Shown here piece after piece: positions 1 to 10,615 of a stretch of DNA of 64,000 nucleotides (the stretch's first letter is position 1; every line of letters begins with the position of its first letter). Source of the DNA: Rachicladosporium sp. CCFEE 5018 (taxonomy: Eukaryota > Ascomycota > Dothideomycetes > Cladosporiales > Cladosporiaceae). Position numbers and translations under genes: made by a program. Where the stretch lies: assembly GCA_002077045.2 (NCBI GenBank), contig KZ111146.1, forward strand, positions 838,293 to 902,292, written 5' to 3'. A model generated the notes under the pieces. It was not told the origin of the DNA and searched no databases. It saw only the letters and a program-made list of their open reading frames with translations.

Positions 1-79
1 CTCTCGCCTTGCAGATGCAAGGTATGTAGATACCAGTCTCACTAATTCGCAGCGTACGCTTCCCAGTATTTCCTTTGTC

Positions 80-2122
80 TCAAGTCTTCGACGAGCCCAA
101 CCAGAAGAACCCATAGCTAGCTACACAAACCACAATAGTCATCACCAACCCCCCAACCCAAGGCAACGAAGCCGCAGCAGCAAGGTCCGAAGAGTTCTTG
201 AACAGCACCACCCACCCCTTACTCCCCATTCCAAATGCATTGCCTTCACACCAACAGTTGTTGTAGCCTCCCGTAAATTCCATCAAAGAGCTGATGATGA
301 GCAAGGCGGTGTTCAGGACGCAGAGCGTCTTGCCCAAGTATCTGAACAGCACTGCTGCACCGCAGAGAGCACTGTGGGACAGGTCCCGCTCGTAGACGTT
401 CTGCTGTGGTGCCGTGGTGTTGGTGTTCGGATTGTTAGACGGGTCGCGTTGGAATTGCTTGAAGGGATCTAGAATGTGCTCGCTTTGATAGCGCAGCATA
501 GCTGCGTGACTGAAGAGCATGGCGATCATGAGGAAGAGCCAGGCCAGTGTTGCGACTCCGCCATACAGCAGGTAGCTTCCGGAGCGACAGCCCAGACCTA
601 CTGTCGGAGTGGTGTAGGCGATCAAGACAGACGCGCCTGTGGTGCCCCATTGGAGGAAGAGGGCCGCACCGCTGGCTCCGATGATGCGGCGGTAGACTTC
701 AGCACGCATGCCAGCCCATTTAGCGTAGGCTTTGATGCCGTTGGTGCCAATGCCGCAGTATCTGGCAGTGCCTCTGCTGTCGGCTGTCAGGCCGTGCGGA
801 CCCAAGTTCTGCAACATAGGTGGGCTTGGACCATTATCAGTGCAGCGCTTCTTCTCCGAGATGTTCTGGAGTGTGGCCGTGAACGCGCTTTGGAAGGTCT
901 GCGCGAGCTGACTCCATGTGAAGAGCCGGGCGTAGTTGAAGATGGGACCTTTGAGCTCCTCGTCTCCGCCAACACTTGCGCCCATCCAGGGCGGGATCTC
1001 GAGGCGCAGAGCGTTGGGTGTATTGAAGAAGCTCTGCGTTTGGGTATTGTGGGGAAAGAGCTGCGGGCTTAGACCTGGCCGGACCATCAGACCTTGTTGC
1101 TCTGCTCTCATTGGTGTGTTGTGTGGAGGTTCTGGCGCAAAATATGCTGTCTCGTGGGCGTTGGACAAGTCGTCTTCGATTGAGTGATCTGTCGCTTGAG
1201 TGCCGCAGCTGATATAACCCAGCACGATCGGAATCTGCTTCCAGTTAGCATAGCCTGCAAAAATGTGCCGAAACTGTACTTACCAGCCATAGCCACAGGG
1301 TGCCAGACGAGATCTGTAACGCCGTCGCAGGATCACCAAGTTGCGCCATGAACGAAGCAATCACGGTGAACAAGTATGCAATCGCTGCCAAAGCCACTTG
1401 CGCCACCAGCGATGCTGTAACGCCTCGTCTGGTGCTCCTCAGCCGCTCCTCAAGCTTACGCCACCACACCGCGTTACCTTTCACATTCGGGTTGCCCTGG
1501 AACACGATCAAACTGCTGAACCATCCTCGTTCCTGAGATGCTCTCAGTGGGACCTGCTGCGCCTCTTGGAGCAGGTATTGTGCAGACCTAATGGTCGCTT
1601 TAAAGTCTGGGAATGACTCCAACGTATCAGACCCGGCCTTTTCGCGCAAGATGTCAAACTGCCGCTTGGTCCACAGCCGATTCAGGATCGTGATTGTCAA
1701 CGAGTACGCAACGAGAGCAGGGCTGCCGACTGCTAGGCAGAACGACATGATGTTTCTCCAAGGATCGCCTGTCTCGTATGGCAGTTGTGCGGTCAGAGCG
1801 AGGTAAGGCAAGAAATAGTTCGTCATCGAAGAAGAAAAGCTCTGAAAGTCGAACTGCTGTGCTAGGTGTCAGCGCACTTTCTCAATGGTCAGAGACATAT
1901 TGAACATACGTATGGCATGATGTTGGAATTGCATTGTGCATAGCAAGTGTCCACATCGATGCCCCAGGTCTGGCTAGTCAGGTCAGGCACTGAATATCCA
2001 TGTCCGTTGACAAGCCCAACGTTCGCGAACCCGCTGTTGTTTAGCTGAGTGAGGCATCTAGCTTGCCATGACGTCTTGGTTGTGTTCGCGAAGATGTCGG
2101 CTAGTAGAGTTTGGTTGATCAT
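80..2122 (-). CDS. multi-pass membrane protein of unknown function (fungal family)
   Basis: Three exons are joined in phase 0: 2122-1910, 1856-1284 and 1234-80, giving about 646 residues. The introns are 53 and 49 nt, with GTATGT and GTAAGT donors; the second carries a TGCTAAC branch point just before its CAG acceptor. The first ~80 residues look extracytoplasmic, with paired cysteines. Hydrophobic segments follow near residues 100-120 and 225-280, and again in the last third, where four or five more are visible. The overall layout resembles a widespread fungal family of uncharacterised membrane proteins. A TATAAGT on the coding strand lies about 100 bases upstream of the ATG. I cannot exclude an extra signal-peptide exon upstream. 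No enzymatic motif is visible, so no function is proposed. Confidence 0.75.
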
Positions 2123-3036
2123 GATCGTGCTCAGGCGTCAAATAATGATCTCGCACGTAACAACAAAAGTACAAGGCTGCAATGGGAGAGACGTGAAAGG
2201 TGGCACAGAAAGTGTACTTATAGCCTACCAGCGACCAACGTCCATCAACGGCACAGAGCCCGGCCTCATCTTCCTTCCAACAGTCATCAGGGGCGAGGTA
2301 CAGGGAGCGGACAGCGTGCCAAGCGGTTGTCGACGCGAAAGACGCCTCGGGAGCGACTCGGACAAGGCTGGGTTCTGGGCGGCCTCATTCATGATGTGGC
2401 CTGATACTGCAAGGCTGCACAGCTACATTCAGCCATGTGAGTGGACAATGCATTTGTACGTCGAGGCGTCGATCCTTGCGTTCCGATCTAGAGCGTATCC
2501 GAGATGTCGGACAACTCATGTCGATTGCGCACTTGCGTCCCACGTCTTGGCTCAGTGAAGTACTTTGCAACTTGCCGCAGCTCGCCATGGTTGCCTGATC
2601 ATGAGGCGCAAGTTGCGGCCCAATGAAATAGCGCAGTCTCAGTCACCGCCCATTTAAGATATATGAGCGGCACGGGTGATGCTATGGCTGCGGATCATCT
2701 GCGATCTGTAATCATTCCGTAGTAGGACATGCGTCGAGTCGCCGAGGATGCTACGGGGCTAACTATCTGAGTCCGATTCCGCCCAAGTGCTAAATGAGCC
2801 GTTGGGGCATTGCTATGCAACCTCGCTTGCTTCCTGTATTGGGCGAAAAGTGGCGTATGTCGTGTAACGAGGAGAGAGGGGCGATGAAGGAAGTGAGGTC
2901 AGGAAAGAATTGATTAACGTTTACCCAAAGCGGAGGAAGGAACGCGGGGCGAACCTGCCCCGCTACCTTGTCGTTCCTGGATACCCAGACGCCGGGTATC
3001 TTAGATCTGTCTGGACCGACGGTACATTGCAGCACA
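2123..3036. other. intergenic, no gene seen
   Basis: This holds the divergent upstream regions of the membrane protein gene and VPS25. Open frames here lack family features, splice structure and coding-like composition. A TATA-like TATAAGT on the minus strand near 2217 is the only promoter-like signal noticed. Confidence 0.5.
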
Positions 3037-3675
3037 ATGGCATCGTCGAGCTCCTCGCCAGTACCACCAACACTCACCTCCGCCTACGTCGCTCCACCAC
3101 CCACTACAATCTCCACCGCCTCCACTTCAACATTATTCACGTTTCCCACCTACACCTCCTTCCCACCCTTCTACACCCTCCAACCCAATCTCACCACTCG
3201 TGCGCGGCAACTAACCCTTTGGTCGAACCTCCTCACGACCTATTGCGCCCACCACTGCCTCTTCAAGCTCTTACTTTCCTCCCTCCCATCGAATCTCTTC
3301 GCCAACCTTTCAATTCACCGATCTCTCTCGCAACCCGATATTCGCACAGTCCTTGACCACCTCGCCTTGCCCGCAAACGGTGGCAAAGTTGAGTGGATAC
3401 CCACCTCCTCACGTGCTGAGAAGCCGAACAGCTGCTGGGTGTATTGGCGAACGCCAACAGAGTGGGCCGATGCGATATACGGCTGGGTAGACGAGACGGG
3501 GCAGAAAGGTGCGGTGCTGACGGTGTATGAGATTCGAGAGGGCGAGGCCGTGCAGAGTCAGGAGTGGAGAGGGATGGATGAGGACTTGTTGAGGAAGGTG
3601 CTGGGGGTGTTGGTGAAGAGAGGGAAGGCCCAGATATTTGGGCAGGAGGAGACTGCTGGTGTGAAGTTCTTCTGA
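3037..3675 (+). CDS. VPS25: ESCRT-II complex subunit VPS25
   Basis: A single-exon gene of 212 residues. VPS25 is the small ESCRT-II subunit, two tandem winged-helix domains that bridge ESCRT-II to VPS20 of ESCRT-III during multivesicular body sorting at endosomes. The family hallmark PPFYTLQPN occurs at residues 43-51, followed by the LWSNLL segment of the first winged helix. The second winged helix covers roughly the last 80 residues, ending in QIFGQEE...VKFF. The ~40-residue Ser/Thr/Pro-rich N-terminal lead is longer than in yeast. The frame is open further upstream to 2968, but the ATG at 3037 (MASSSSSP) gives the natural size. VPS37 of ESCRT-I is 45 kb away, not adjacent. Confidence 0.92.
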   Translation: MASSSSSPVPPTLTSAYVAPPPTTISTASTSTLFTFPTYTSFPPFYTLQPNLTTRARQLTLWSNLLTTYCAHHCLFKLLLSSLPSNLFANLSIHRSLSQPDIRTVLDHLALPANGGKVEWIPTSSRAEKPNSCWVYWRTPTEWADAIYGWVDETGQKGAVLTVYEIREGEAVQSQEWRGMDEDLLRKVLGVLVKRGKAQIFGQEETAGVKFF

Positions 3676-4247
3676 GGCGGCAATATTGTCTACTTAATTT
3701 ACTTCAATCGTCGTGGGATGAGGGGAGATCCAGCTCAACGGCAGGGAGTCTCCGACTTCGCCGCGCGATGTTCCCTGTTGAAGCCGGCGTCCTCAAGCTT
3801 CGCAAAGCGCGAACCCGCGTGCGTCGCCTACACAGCGTCGCCAGTGGCACGTATCGCCATACGTTCCGTGCAGCCACACGGAACCATGAGCAGATACTAT
3901 CAAGCGTCCCTTGTGGATTCGGAGTGCACTCGCGAACGCTCTCCTCTAGGTCAGGTCACGACTTGGACCCGCGATACGCAGGCCAAGTGTCTGGCGGCAG
4001 GACTGGCGCTGCGCTGCCCGAGCAGGGTCTCATGGAAGTTCCTGGGTCGAGGCCTGGCTCTACTATCGTCCGATCACTCGCGAGTGCTCTAAAAGGTGGA
4101 AGCCTCGGACACGGGTGTCGGTTCATTGATGCGGTAGGTCGCTGCGTCCGCCACCGCATTTAGGACGCTGATCCGTTCGACCATGCGATAACTGTCCAGA
4201 GGCGGCGGTTCGGAAAGAGTGCAGCTTGGAGACGGTGGACAGAACAC
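3676..4247. other. intergenic between VPS25 and ATP10, no gene seen
   Basis: Two overlapping plus-strand frames of ~125-130 codons cross this stretch. They are Arg/Ser-rich, match no family I know and sit between two convergent 3' ends, so I treat them as chance frames. Confidence 0.45.
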
Positions 4248-5333
4248 TCAGCCACTAGCTGATGCAACTCGAGGCTCATCGAAGACCTCAGTAACCACCT
4301 CTTCCAGCTTCTTCTCATCGACCTCGTCCTTCTCATCAATCGGCACGCGTGCCTCCTGAACCAGTCGTCTCAATCCTCTCACCATACTCTCCTTCTCGTG
4401 CGGCTCCGCCAATGCACTGCCAGCCCAACGGATCCGGCATTCGTGATCTACGAGATACACATAGCCAGTCTTGTCGTTGATGAGCCCCAACGCCTCCTTG
4501 ATCATCTCTGTCACTCCCTTGTACACCATGAAGTACCTTCCCTGCTGCTCCACCGACCGCTGCTTCCTCAAGTTGCGTCGAAACATCTGCAGCAGGTACC
4601 ACTTCAACCAGTTCTCCTCCCGATTGATCTCCACCATCTGCGCAACCCCCTCCGCCCCTGCAAGCACCTCATGCAACTCCGGATGCGTCTGCTTCGCGCA
4701 GAAAGTATTCACCTGATTCACCGCCCAAGTATTGCTAACCACACTAACCACACTCAATCTACCCTTCATGAGCTCACACGTATCCCTCCCATACCCACCA
4801 TACCCATCCCCCCTCTCCAGCTCTCGCCTCTCCACACCCTTCGCCAACGTCTTGCCGTACAGATTCGGAAACCACAGCGCGTGCTCCGCCCGAAACACCC
4901 GCTCATTAGCAATGAACTGCTTGCCTTTGTGAAACCGCATGTTGCTCCAGTCGCGGAAGTAGGGCTTCGCGATCTGTTGCGTCATCTTAGCGCGTTTCGC
5001 GAGGTGCTTGTCGTAGTTCACGAAGTCGTCTCGGCGTTGGCGCAGGGAGCGAGAGTCATCGCCGCGGTTCTCGCCTGGGGAAGGGGGGTGCGGCATTCCT
5101 ATCGGACGGCTTAAGGGGAGGGGAGTGAAGTTTGTGTCATTGTCTTGTCTCTTACGGAGCTTGTAGCCCGGGACTGAGGCGGGGGAGTTCGCGCGGGTGG
5201 GAGGTGGAGGAGGGGACTTCGGGGGAGGAGGGAGGGTTGCGTAGGCGCGGTGGAGGGGGAGGCATGATGGGAGAGAGTCTACGAGAAGAGCGGAGCGCAT
5301 GGCCCGAAGGCAGAGGAGGGAGGGTGGCTTCAT
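4248..5333 (-). CDS. ATP10: mitochondrial ATPase assembly factor ATP10
   Basis: A single exon of 361 residues. ATP10 is an inner-membrane chaperone for Atp6 in assembly of the Fo sector of ATP synthase. The N-terminus (Leu/Arg/Ala-rich, ending around RAYATL) looks like a mitochondrial presequence. A proline-rich linker follows, then the conserved domain with the AKPYFRDWSNMRFHKGK segment, SVVSNTWAVNQVNTFC, and near the C-terminus GYVYLVDHECRIRWAGS with the family's H-x-R-W-x-G-S core. The frame is open upstream to 5477 without an ATG, so the ATG at 5333 is chosen. It is head-to-head with mitochondrial prolyl-tRNA synthetase. Confidence 0.92.
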   Translation of the reverse strand: MKPPSLLCLRAMRSALLVDSLPSCLPLHRAYATLPPPPKSPPPPPTRANSPASVPGYKLRKRQDNDTNFTPLPLSRPIGMPHPPSPGENRGDDSRSLRQRRDDFVNYDKHLAKRAKMTQQIAKPYFRDWSNMRFHKGKQFIANERVFRAEHALWFPNLYGKTLAKGVERRELERGDGYGGYGRDTCELMKGRLSVVSVVSNTWAVNQVNTFCAKQTHPELHEVLAGAEGVAQMVEINREENWLKWYLLQMFRRNLRKQRSVEQQGRYFMVYKGVTEMIKEALGLINDKTGYVYLVDHECRIRWAGSALAEPHEKESMVRGLRRLVQEARVPIDEKDEVDEKKLEEVVTEVFDEPRVASASG

Positions 5334-5539
5334 GTTGCCGTAGGAAAGAGGCGCAATGATCGGGTTGGAAGCTACGACATAAGACCTCCGAAGTATATAC
5401 GATATCTGTCGGGGATGGCCCCGGTTCAGATCCGCTGTTCCGCATTGGTGTAGGACCACTCCTCTTGTCGAATACACAATCAGTACTCATTGACCCTGCC
5501 TTGCTATTTTGTCAATCGGACTCGGTCTGCTCTACTCGC
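5334..5539. promoter_or_regulatory. shared divergent promoter of ATP10 and mitochondrial ProRS
   Basis: Only 206 bases separate the two start codons, so both 5' UTRs and core promoters must fit here. Both products act in mitochondria, which would fit joint control. I see no clear TATA box; this is inferred from geometry. Confidence 0.5.
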
Positions 5540-7315
5540 ATGTATGCCAGACATGGGCTGAGTATACGCGTCAGTCGCGCTCAAGCGCGATCATGTTTCG
5601 ATACATTCCAGTCGCGCTTGATACATATCGATGGCCGGAACCGACTCAGCGCCTTCTGGACTCCGACCGAGTCTCGCAAGCCCAATGCTACAACGCAGGA
5701 GGATAGTCATGACTTGCTGCAACGAGCTGGATTCCTTCGGCAAGCTCACTCTGGAATCTTTCATCTCCTCCCCCTAGGCCTTCGTGTCCAGGAGAAAGTC
5801 GAATGGCTCATTGACAAGCACATGCGCAGCTTAGGCGCGTCAAAAGTCTCCTTATCGTCTCTGTCTTCCGAGGAGCTGTGGCGCAAGTCTGGACGACTGG
5901 AAGGCCGGGACTCGGAATTTCTTCGCTTACAGGACCGCAAAGGGGCGAAGTACTTGCTCAGTCCGACCCACGAGGAGGAAATCACGACCATCGTCGCCAA
6001 TGCTGTCAAGTCGCACAAGGACCTACCGCTGCGGCTTTACCAGGTCTCGCGCAAGTATCGCGATGAGGCTCGTCCGCGTCAGGGTCTGCTGCGAGGGCGG
6101 GAGTTCCTGATGAAGGATCTCTACACTTTCGATGTCACTGACCAGCAAGCACGCGCAACGTACGAGCAAGTGCGCAATGCTTATAAGGCGTTCCTGGATG
6201 AGCTTCGTTTGCCTTACCTGGTCGCAAATGCAGACTCTGGCAACATGGGCGGTGACCTGAGCCATGAGTATCATTTCGTCTCGAATCGGGGCGAGGACAA
6301 CGTCATCCACTGTACACAGTGCGATTATTCCATCAACGAGGAGCTGTACATCGGTACGTTTGAGCGATCGATGGTCGCCCCGTTGTGGAATCAAATCTCG
6401 GAATCGATCAATGGTGGCGAAGAGCTCGAAAGGGTACATCTCGACCAGCACGGTATGATCAGTGGACCATGTCAAAGTACAGTGTTCATGACAAAGGACC
6501 GCAAGCGACGCATTCAGGTCGTCACTCCACGAGACGGCGGCGTGATCAATATCTACGCCGTGAGAGCCCTGATTCCTGATGTCGACACCTCGATCATGCC
6601 GTCTGACAACTCGACTATAGACATATCTGGCGATTTCACCCTGGTGGTTGATCAACGTCTTGCCCTCCAAGTCGGTGCATCGCGCCTGGCTGCCCTATCC
6701 TCGGACCCGTCAGCACCTCAACCTGAGATTATCTACTCGCGTGCTAGCATCCTCACGCTTCCAATCTCGACAACGCCCTGTCCAACATGTCGATCGCAGA
6801 GTCTCAAAGTCAGCAAAGCGATCGAGATTGGGCACACCTTCCATCTTAGCACGCGCTACAGCTTACCTCTGGGCGCCCAAGTCCTGAACGCGGAAAACAG
6901 ACTCGTGCCCGTCTTTATGGGCTGCCACGGCATTGGCGTCAGTCGACTGATCGGCGCTGCTGCAAGTCTGCTGTCGGACGACAAGGGTCTAAATTGGCCA
7001 CTGCTCATCGCACCCTTCAGCACTGTGATAGTGCCTGGGTCCGGTGCCAGCGCCGAGGATATAGTAGAAGTGTACGATGCCATTCTGCAGCGAAGCGCTG
7101 GTCGGCTGGACGCGGTCGTCGATGATCGCGAGCGGAGTCTAGGCTGGAAGTTGAAGGACGCCGACTTAGTAGGCTATCCATTGATTATCGTTCTAGGTAA
7201 GGCCTGGAGCGAAAGGAGAGAGGTAGAGGTACAATGTAGGCGGCTAGAAGTGAAAGAGACTATAAGCTTCGAAGGTCTCGGGATTGCACTGGAGGGCTAT
7301 AGCAAGCGATTGTGA
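5540..7315 (+). CDS. AIM10: mitochondrial prolyl-tRNA synthetase
   Basis: A single exon of 591 residues. It is a class II aminoacyl-tRNA synthetase charging tRNA-Pro, of the bacterial-like type used in mitochondria (AIM10 in yeast). Visible parts in order: a basic N-terminal targeting region; the motif 1 region with LPLGLRVQEKVE; LSPTHEEE; motif 2 with YQVSRKYRDEARPRQGLLRGREFLMKD; an insertion of roughly 200 residues in the place of the bacterial editing domain; motif 3 with GCHGIGVSRLIGA; and a C-terminal anticodon-binding domain with VDDRERSLGWKLKDADLVGYP. The start is the first ATG (5540), since the longer frame begins at a TTG. Confidence 0.93.
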   Translation: MYARHGLSIRVSRAQARSCFDTFQSRLIHIDGRNRLSAFWTPTESRKPNATTQEDSHDLLQRAGFLRQAHSGIFHLLPLGLRVQEKVEWLIDKHMRSLGASKVSLSSLSSEELWRKSGRLEGRDSEFLRLQDRKGAKYLLSPTHEEEITTIVANAVKSHKDLPLRLYQVSRKYRDEARPRQGLLRGREFLMKDLYTFDVTDQQARATYEQVRNAYKAFLDELRLPYLVANADSGNMGGDLSHEYHFVSNRGEDNVIHCTQCDYSINEELYIGTFERSMVAPLWNQISESINGGEELERVHLDQHGMISGPCQSTVFMTKDRKRRIQVVTPRDGGVINIYAVRALIPDVDTSIMPSDNSTIDISGDFTLVVDQRLALQVGASRLAALSSDPSAPQPEIIYSRASILTLPISTTPCPTCRSQSLKVSKAIEIGHTFHLSTRYSLPLGAQVLNAENRLVPVFMGCHGIGVSRLIGAAASLLSDDKGLNWPLLIAPFSTVIVPGSGASAEDIVEVYDAILQRSAGRLDAVVDDRERSLGWKLKDADLVGYPLIIVLGKAWSERREVEVQCRRLEVKETISFEGLGIALEGYSKRL

Positions 7316-8230
7316 TGGCGGATTCCTGTATTATAGTGTACAATGAAAGACACTATACCCAGCCGCTTCCTCACTCCATCTCGAGCCGAATATGAGTCGC
7401 GAATGGGGTCTTACTTCTTTCATGTGCAACTGACTCGGACAAATGCCAGATGTTGAACCCATGTTGTGACGTTGGAACATGCTCTGCCAGACAAGCAGTC
7501 GCAGCGCTTGCTCACGATGCGACAACATCCTTATTCTAAGGCGAACACGAATGACAGCATCCTCAGTCACAGCGCAAGGGACCATGAGAGTGCTCCAATA
7601 CGCCATCCGCCCGCATTGTGACCATCCGACATTTCGCCGTCCCGCCAGATCTGTCTCCTCCCTCAGAACTATTCCAACCCGAATCCGTGGATCAGCCGCA
7701 TCTCATACCATCCCTCCGCTCCGCCAAAATCGATCTCGCAATCCCACAAACTCTCTTCCCCTACGATCTCAAAGCTCCGGCATCCGCCTGTCTCCGAGGA
7801 TCCGAAAAAGCTCTGCCAACGTCACAGCCAAGCCCTCTGAGATCCACCCGCCGCAGTGTACGGCGCCTCCCGCTCAGATCCGCGCGCCGAATCTGATCGC
7901 GTGGCAGGCACGATCGATGACCGCACTGCATCGAGATGGAAAATCGGGCAATTGGGTGTTCGGGTCGCCGCAGAAATGGCATCCGTTTGACGGTGGAAAG
8001 TTTCGCTGTTGGTCTATGACGAGGGCGTAGGCGTTGGGTATGTGGTTGACTGTTGACGTTGGTAGGGCCTGAGTCGCGCGGAGGGTGGGTATATGTTTTG
8101 TCGCCTCCTCCGTCGACCTTTTTATTACAGGACCGAGTTCACTTGACTGTTGTCGGCATTGCTTGATTATTTGTCCTTGGAGTATCGCATTTGCTTGGCT
8201 GGTATTGATCGCCAGTTCCGAATCGCAGTC
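7316..8230. other. intergenic, no confident gene
   Basis: Several overlapping frames run through 7480-8030 on both strands (up to 183 codons). None has a recognisable motif, signal peptide or splice pattern. A short uncharacterised gene cannot be excluded, but nothing here is strong enough to call. Confidence 0.4.
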
Positions 8231-10014
8231 ATGGTGCCAGATATTATCCGCGACTCTGCTTTTGGGCAGATCGTGCGACTCGTGTCCGGCAAGAAGGCAT
8301 TCCAGTACGCCGACGAGAAGAATCCCGACCTGTGGAAGCAAGCGGTAGATGAGAAGAAGTCTGGCTACCTCGCGCACCACGGCACAGCGGAGCCGCCCGA
8401 AGACGACAAGGAGTCGTTGAATGGCCTTGGCGGCGTGCGCACTCGAGAGAATGGCTACAGCCTCGAGGCACCACCTCGACGACGGGATCTCGATCTATCC
8501 GACTCAGACTCCCAACGCACTCAGGTTCCCGAGGACGTCAATCAAGCCAGTGGTGTGAAAGTCGACCCCGAGAACGGTAAGGACATCAACCTCGTCAGCT
8601 GGTACTCAGAGAGCGACCCGGAAAATCCCATGAACTGGAGCACAGCGAAGAAGGTGTTCGTCACGGGCGAGATTTGCTTACTCACCACTTCAATCTACAT
8701 TGGCAGCTCCATCTACTCAGCCGGTACCGAGTCAGTCATGGCGACATTCGGCGTGTCCCAAGTGGCCGCGACATTGGGCCTGTGCCTCTTTGTCGCAGGC
8801 TATGGTATCGGTCCTATGCTCTGGGCTCCAATGAGCGAGATCCCTTACATCGGCCGGAACCCAGTCTACCTCGGTACGCTCGCGGTGTTCGTTGCTTTCC
8901 AAGCTCCTACCGCCCTCGCCTCAAACTTTGGGATGCTCCTGGCCTTCCGCTTCCTCTCAGGATTCTTCGGTGGCCCCGTACTGGCCACAGGTGGCGCCTC
9001 GCTTGCCGATATATACGGCCCAAAGAAGAGGGCATACGCTTTGTCCATCTGGGGTATCGCTGCTGTGTGTGGACCCACTTTGGGTCCTCTCGTGGGAGGC
9101 TTCGCAGTCGAGTTTGGTCCCATCGGCTTCCCTGGATTCGCGGCCAGTTGGTCGTGGCCAATTTGGGAGTTGATGTGGGTGTCAGCATTCTGCCTCGTCT
9201 TCCTGTTCTTCTTCTTCCCGGAAACCTCCGCCAACAACATTCTCCTGCGCCGCACGCAGCGCCTTCGCAAAGCGACCGGCAACGATAAGCTAATCTGCCA
9301 GCCGGAACTTATGGCGCAGTCCATGACAGGCAAAGACATCGTCATGATGTCGCTCGTGAAGCCCTGAACTTCACTGAGCCCATGGTCTTCCTCCTGAACC
9401 TATATATCGCGCTCATCTACGGCATCCTCTACATATGGTTCGAGAGCTTCGTCATCGTCTTCATCCAAGGCTACGGCTTCACCCTCGGCGAAGAAGGTCT
9501 CGCCTTCCTCGGAATCCTCATCGGCGCCTTAGCCGTTATCCCCCCATACTTCTACTACATGCGCAAGTACCTCGAGCCCCAATTCGACGAAGCCGGCAAC
9601 ATCGAGCCAGAAAAGCGTCTACAAGCCTGCTGCGTGGGTGCATTTTGCATCCCCATCTGTCTCTTCTGGTTCGGCTGGTCGGCGAACAGGACACATTGGA
9701 TTGTGCCCATCATCGGCTCTTCGTTCTTCAGCATTGGCACGTTCTTGATCTTCAATTCCATCTTAAGCTACCTGCCGGACGTCTATCCCGAGAACGCCGC
9801 AAGCGTGCTGGCCGGCAACGATCTCTTCCGTAGCGCATTCGGCGCTGGTTTCCCGCTCTTCGCGAATGCTATGTACACCGACCTTGGAACTGCGTGGGCT
9901 AGCAGTACGCTGGCGTTCCTCAGCGTGGCCTTCATTCCGATTCCGTTTGTGTTGATGAAGTACGGGAAGACGCTGCGGACGAAATACTCCAAGGCGGCAA
10001 GGAAGGACATCTAA
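8231..10014 (+). CDS. DHA1-family MFS drug/H+ antiporter, broken by a frameshift
   Basis: Two abutting frames together make a ~594-residue, 12-segment major facilitator transporter of the fungal drug:H+ antiporter type. The first frame (8231-9364) has a long hydrophilic N-terminus, the pre-TM1 signature DPENPMNWS, six membrane segments and FPETSANNILLRR in the central loop. It stops at TGA 9365-9367, right after VKP. The second frame, shifted by -1, resumes with LNFTEPMVFLLNLYIALIYG and carries TM7-TM12 to 10014. In relatives the central loop reads continuously, so one base is missing near 9362-9367. No GT-AG intron explains it. The flanking halves look unmutated, so this is either a recent pseudogene or a sequencing or assembly error. 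Substrate unknown. Confidence 0.85.
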
Positions 10015-10615
10015 AGCCTTCACTTTGGATGTTGTACGATACTGGACCCTGGAGAACATGATACCCATTGGTGTGGATTAAGCGGGCATGTTGATGGACC
10101 ATGATTGCTATTAGCACGGTGCATGGCATAGACTTTCGGCGTTTTCGATTACTGCGCAGGCCTGATATAGATCTTATAAACGGTGATGCGGTTTACATTA
10201 CATCTGCACTCGCTTCTCCTGAGGTCGGCAACGTAGGCACTGCCCCCATGAACTTCACCGTGATTGCGAGGCCTCGACTGTCGTGCGAGTAAGAGGCTCA
10301 AGGAGTCGAGGAATGGTGGCAAACTCTCGCGGCTAACACCGATAGGCGCTACGTAGGATGCCATCCCTGGTAGTGGCGCCTATGAAGGTACGAGGGCGGG
10401 TCCGACTGGTGGCACAGCGAAGGTAAGGTGACAACGATCCGGTTATAATTGACGACTGGTCATCCGAATGAACAGGGGTAAGTCCTGCGCCCATAACGCA
10501 CTGACGTTGAAGGATATGCGGTAAAAACTTGGGTATGCTTCGCTAGGTGCACGTATGCGTGGCTCAATGCTTCCAACCTTTCTGGAAAGCGATTGTAGCA
10601 GTAAGGTAGGTATGT
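10015..10615. other. intergenic, contains one hairpin
   Basis: Apart from the inverted repeat at 10342-10383, I see nothing gene-like between the transporter and the 3' end of CUE5. Confidence 0.5.
10342..10383. repeat. nested inverted repeat (hairpin)
   Basis: Outer arms ATAGGCGC (10342-10349) and GCGCCTAT (10376-10383) are perfect complements. Between them GGATG and CATCC form a second 5-bp stem around a single base. It lies in noncoding DNA between two convergent 3' ends. Function unknown; it could be structural or chance. Confidence 0.45.

Noticed and set aside
2049..2558. 169-codon plus-strand frame
   Set aside because: It overlaps the first exon of the membrane protein gene and shows no domain.
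7479..8030. 183-codon plus-strand frame and overlapping frames on both strands
   Set aside because: Arg/Ser/Pro-rich composition, no motif, no splice signals, and competing frames of similar length over the same bases.
9350..9380. Programmed ribosomal frameshift joining the two transporter halves
   Set aside because: There is no recognisable slippery heptamer or downstream structure, and transporters of this family are not known to use one; an indel is simpler.
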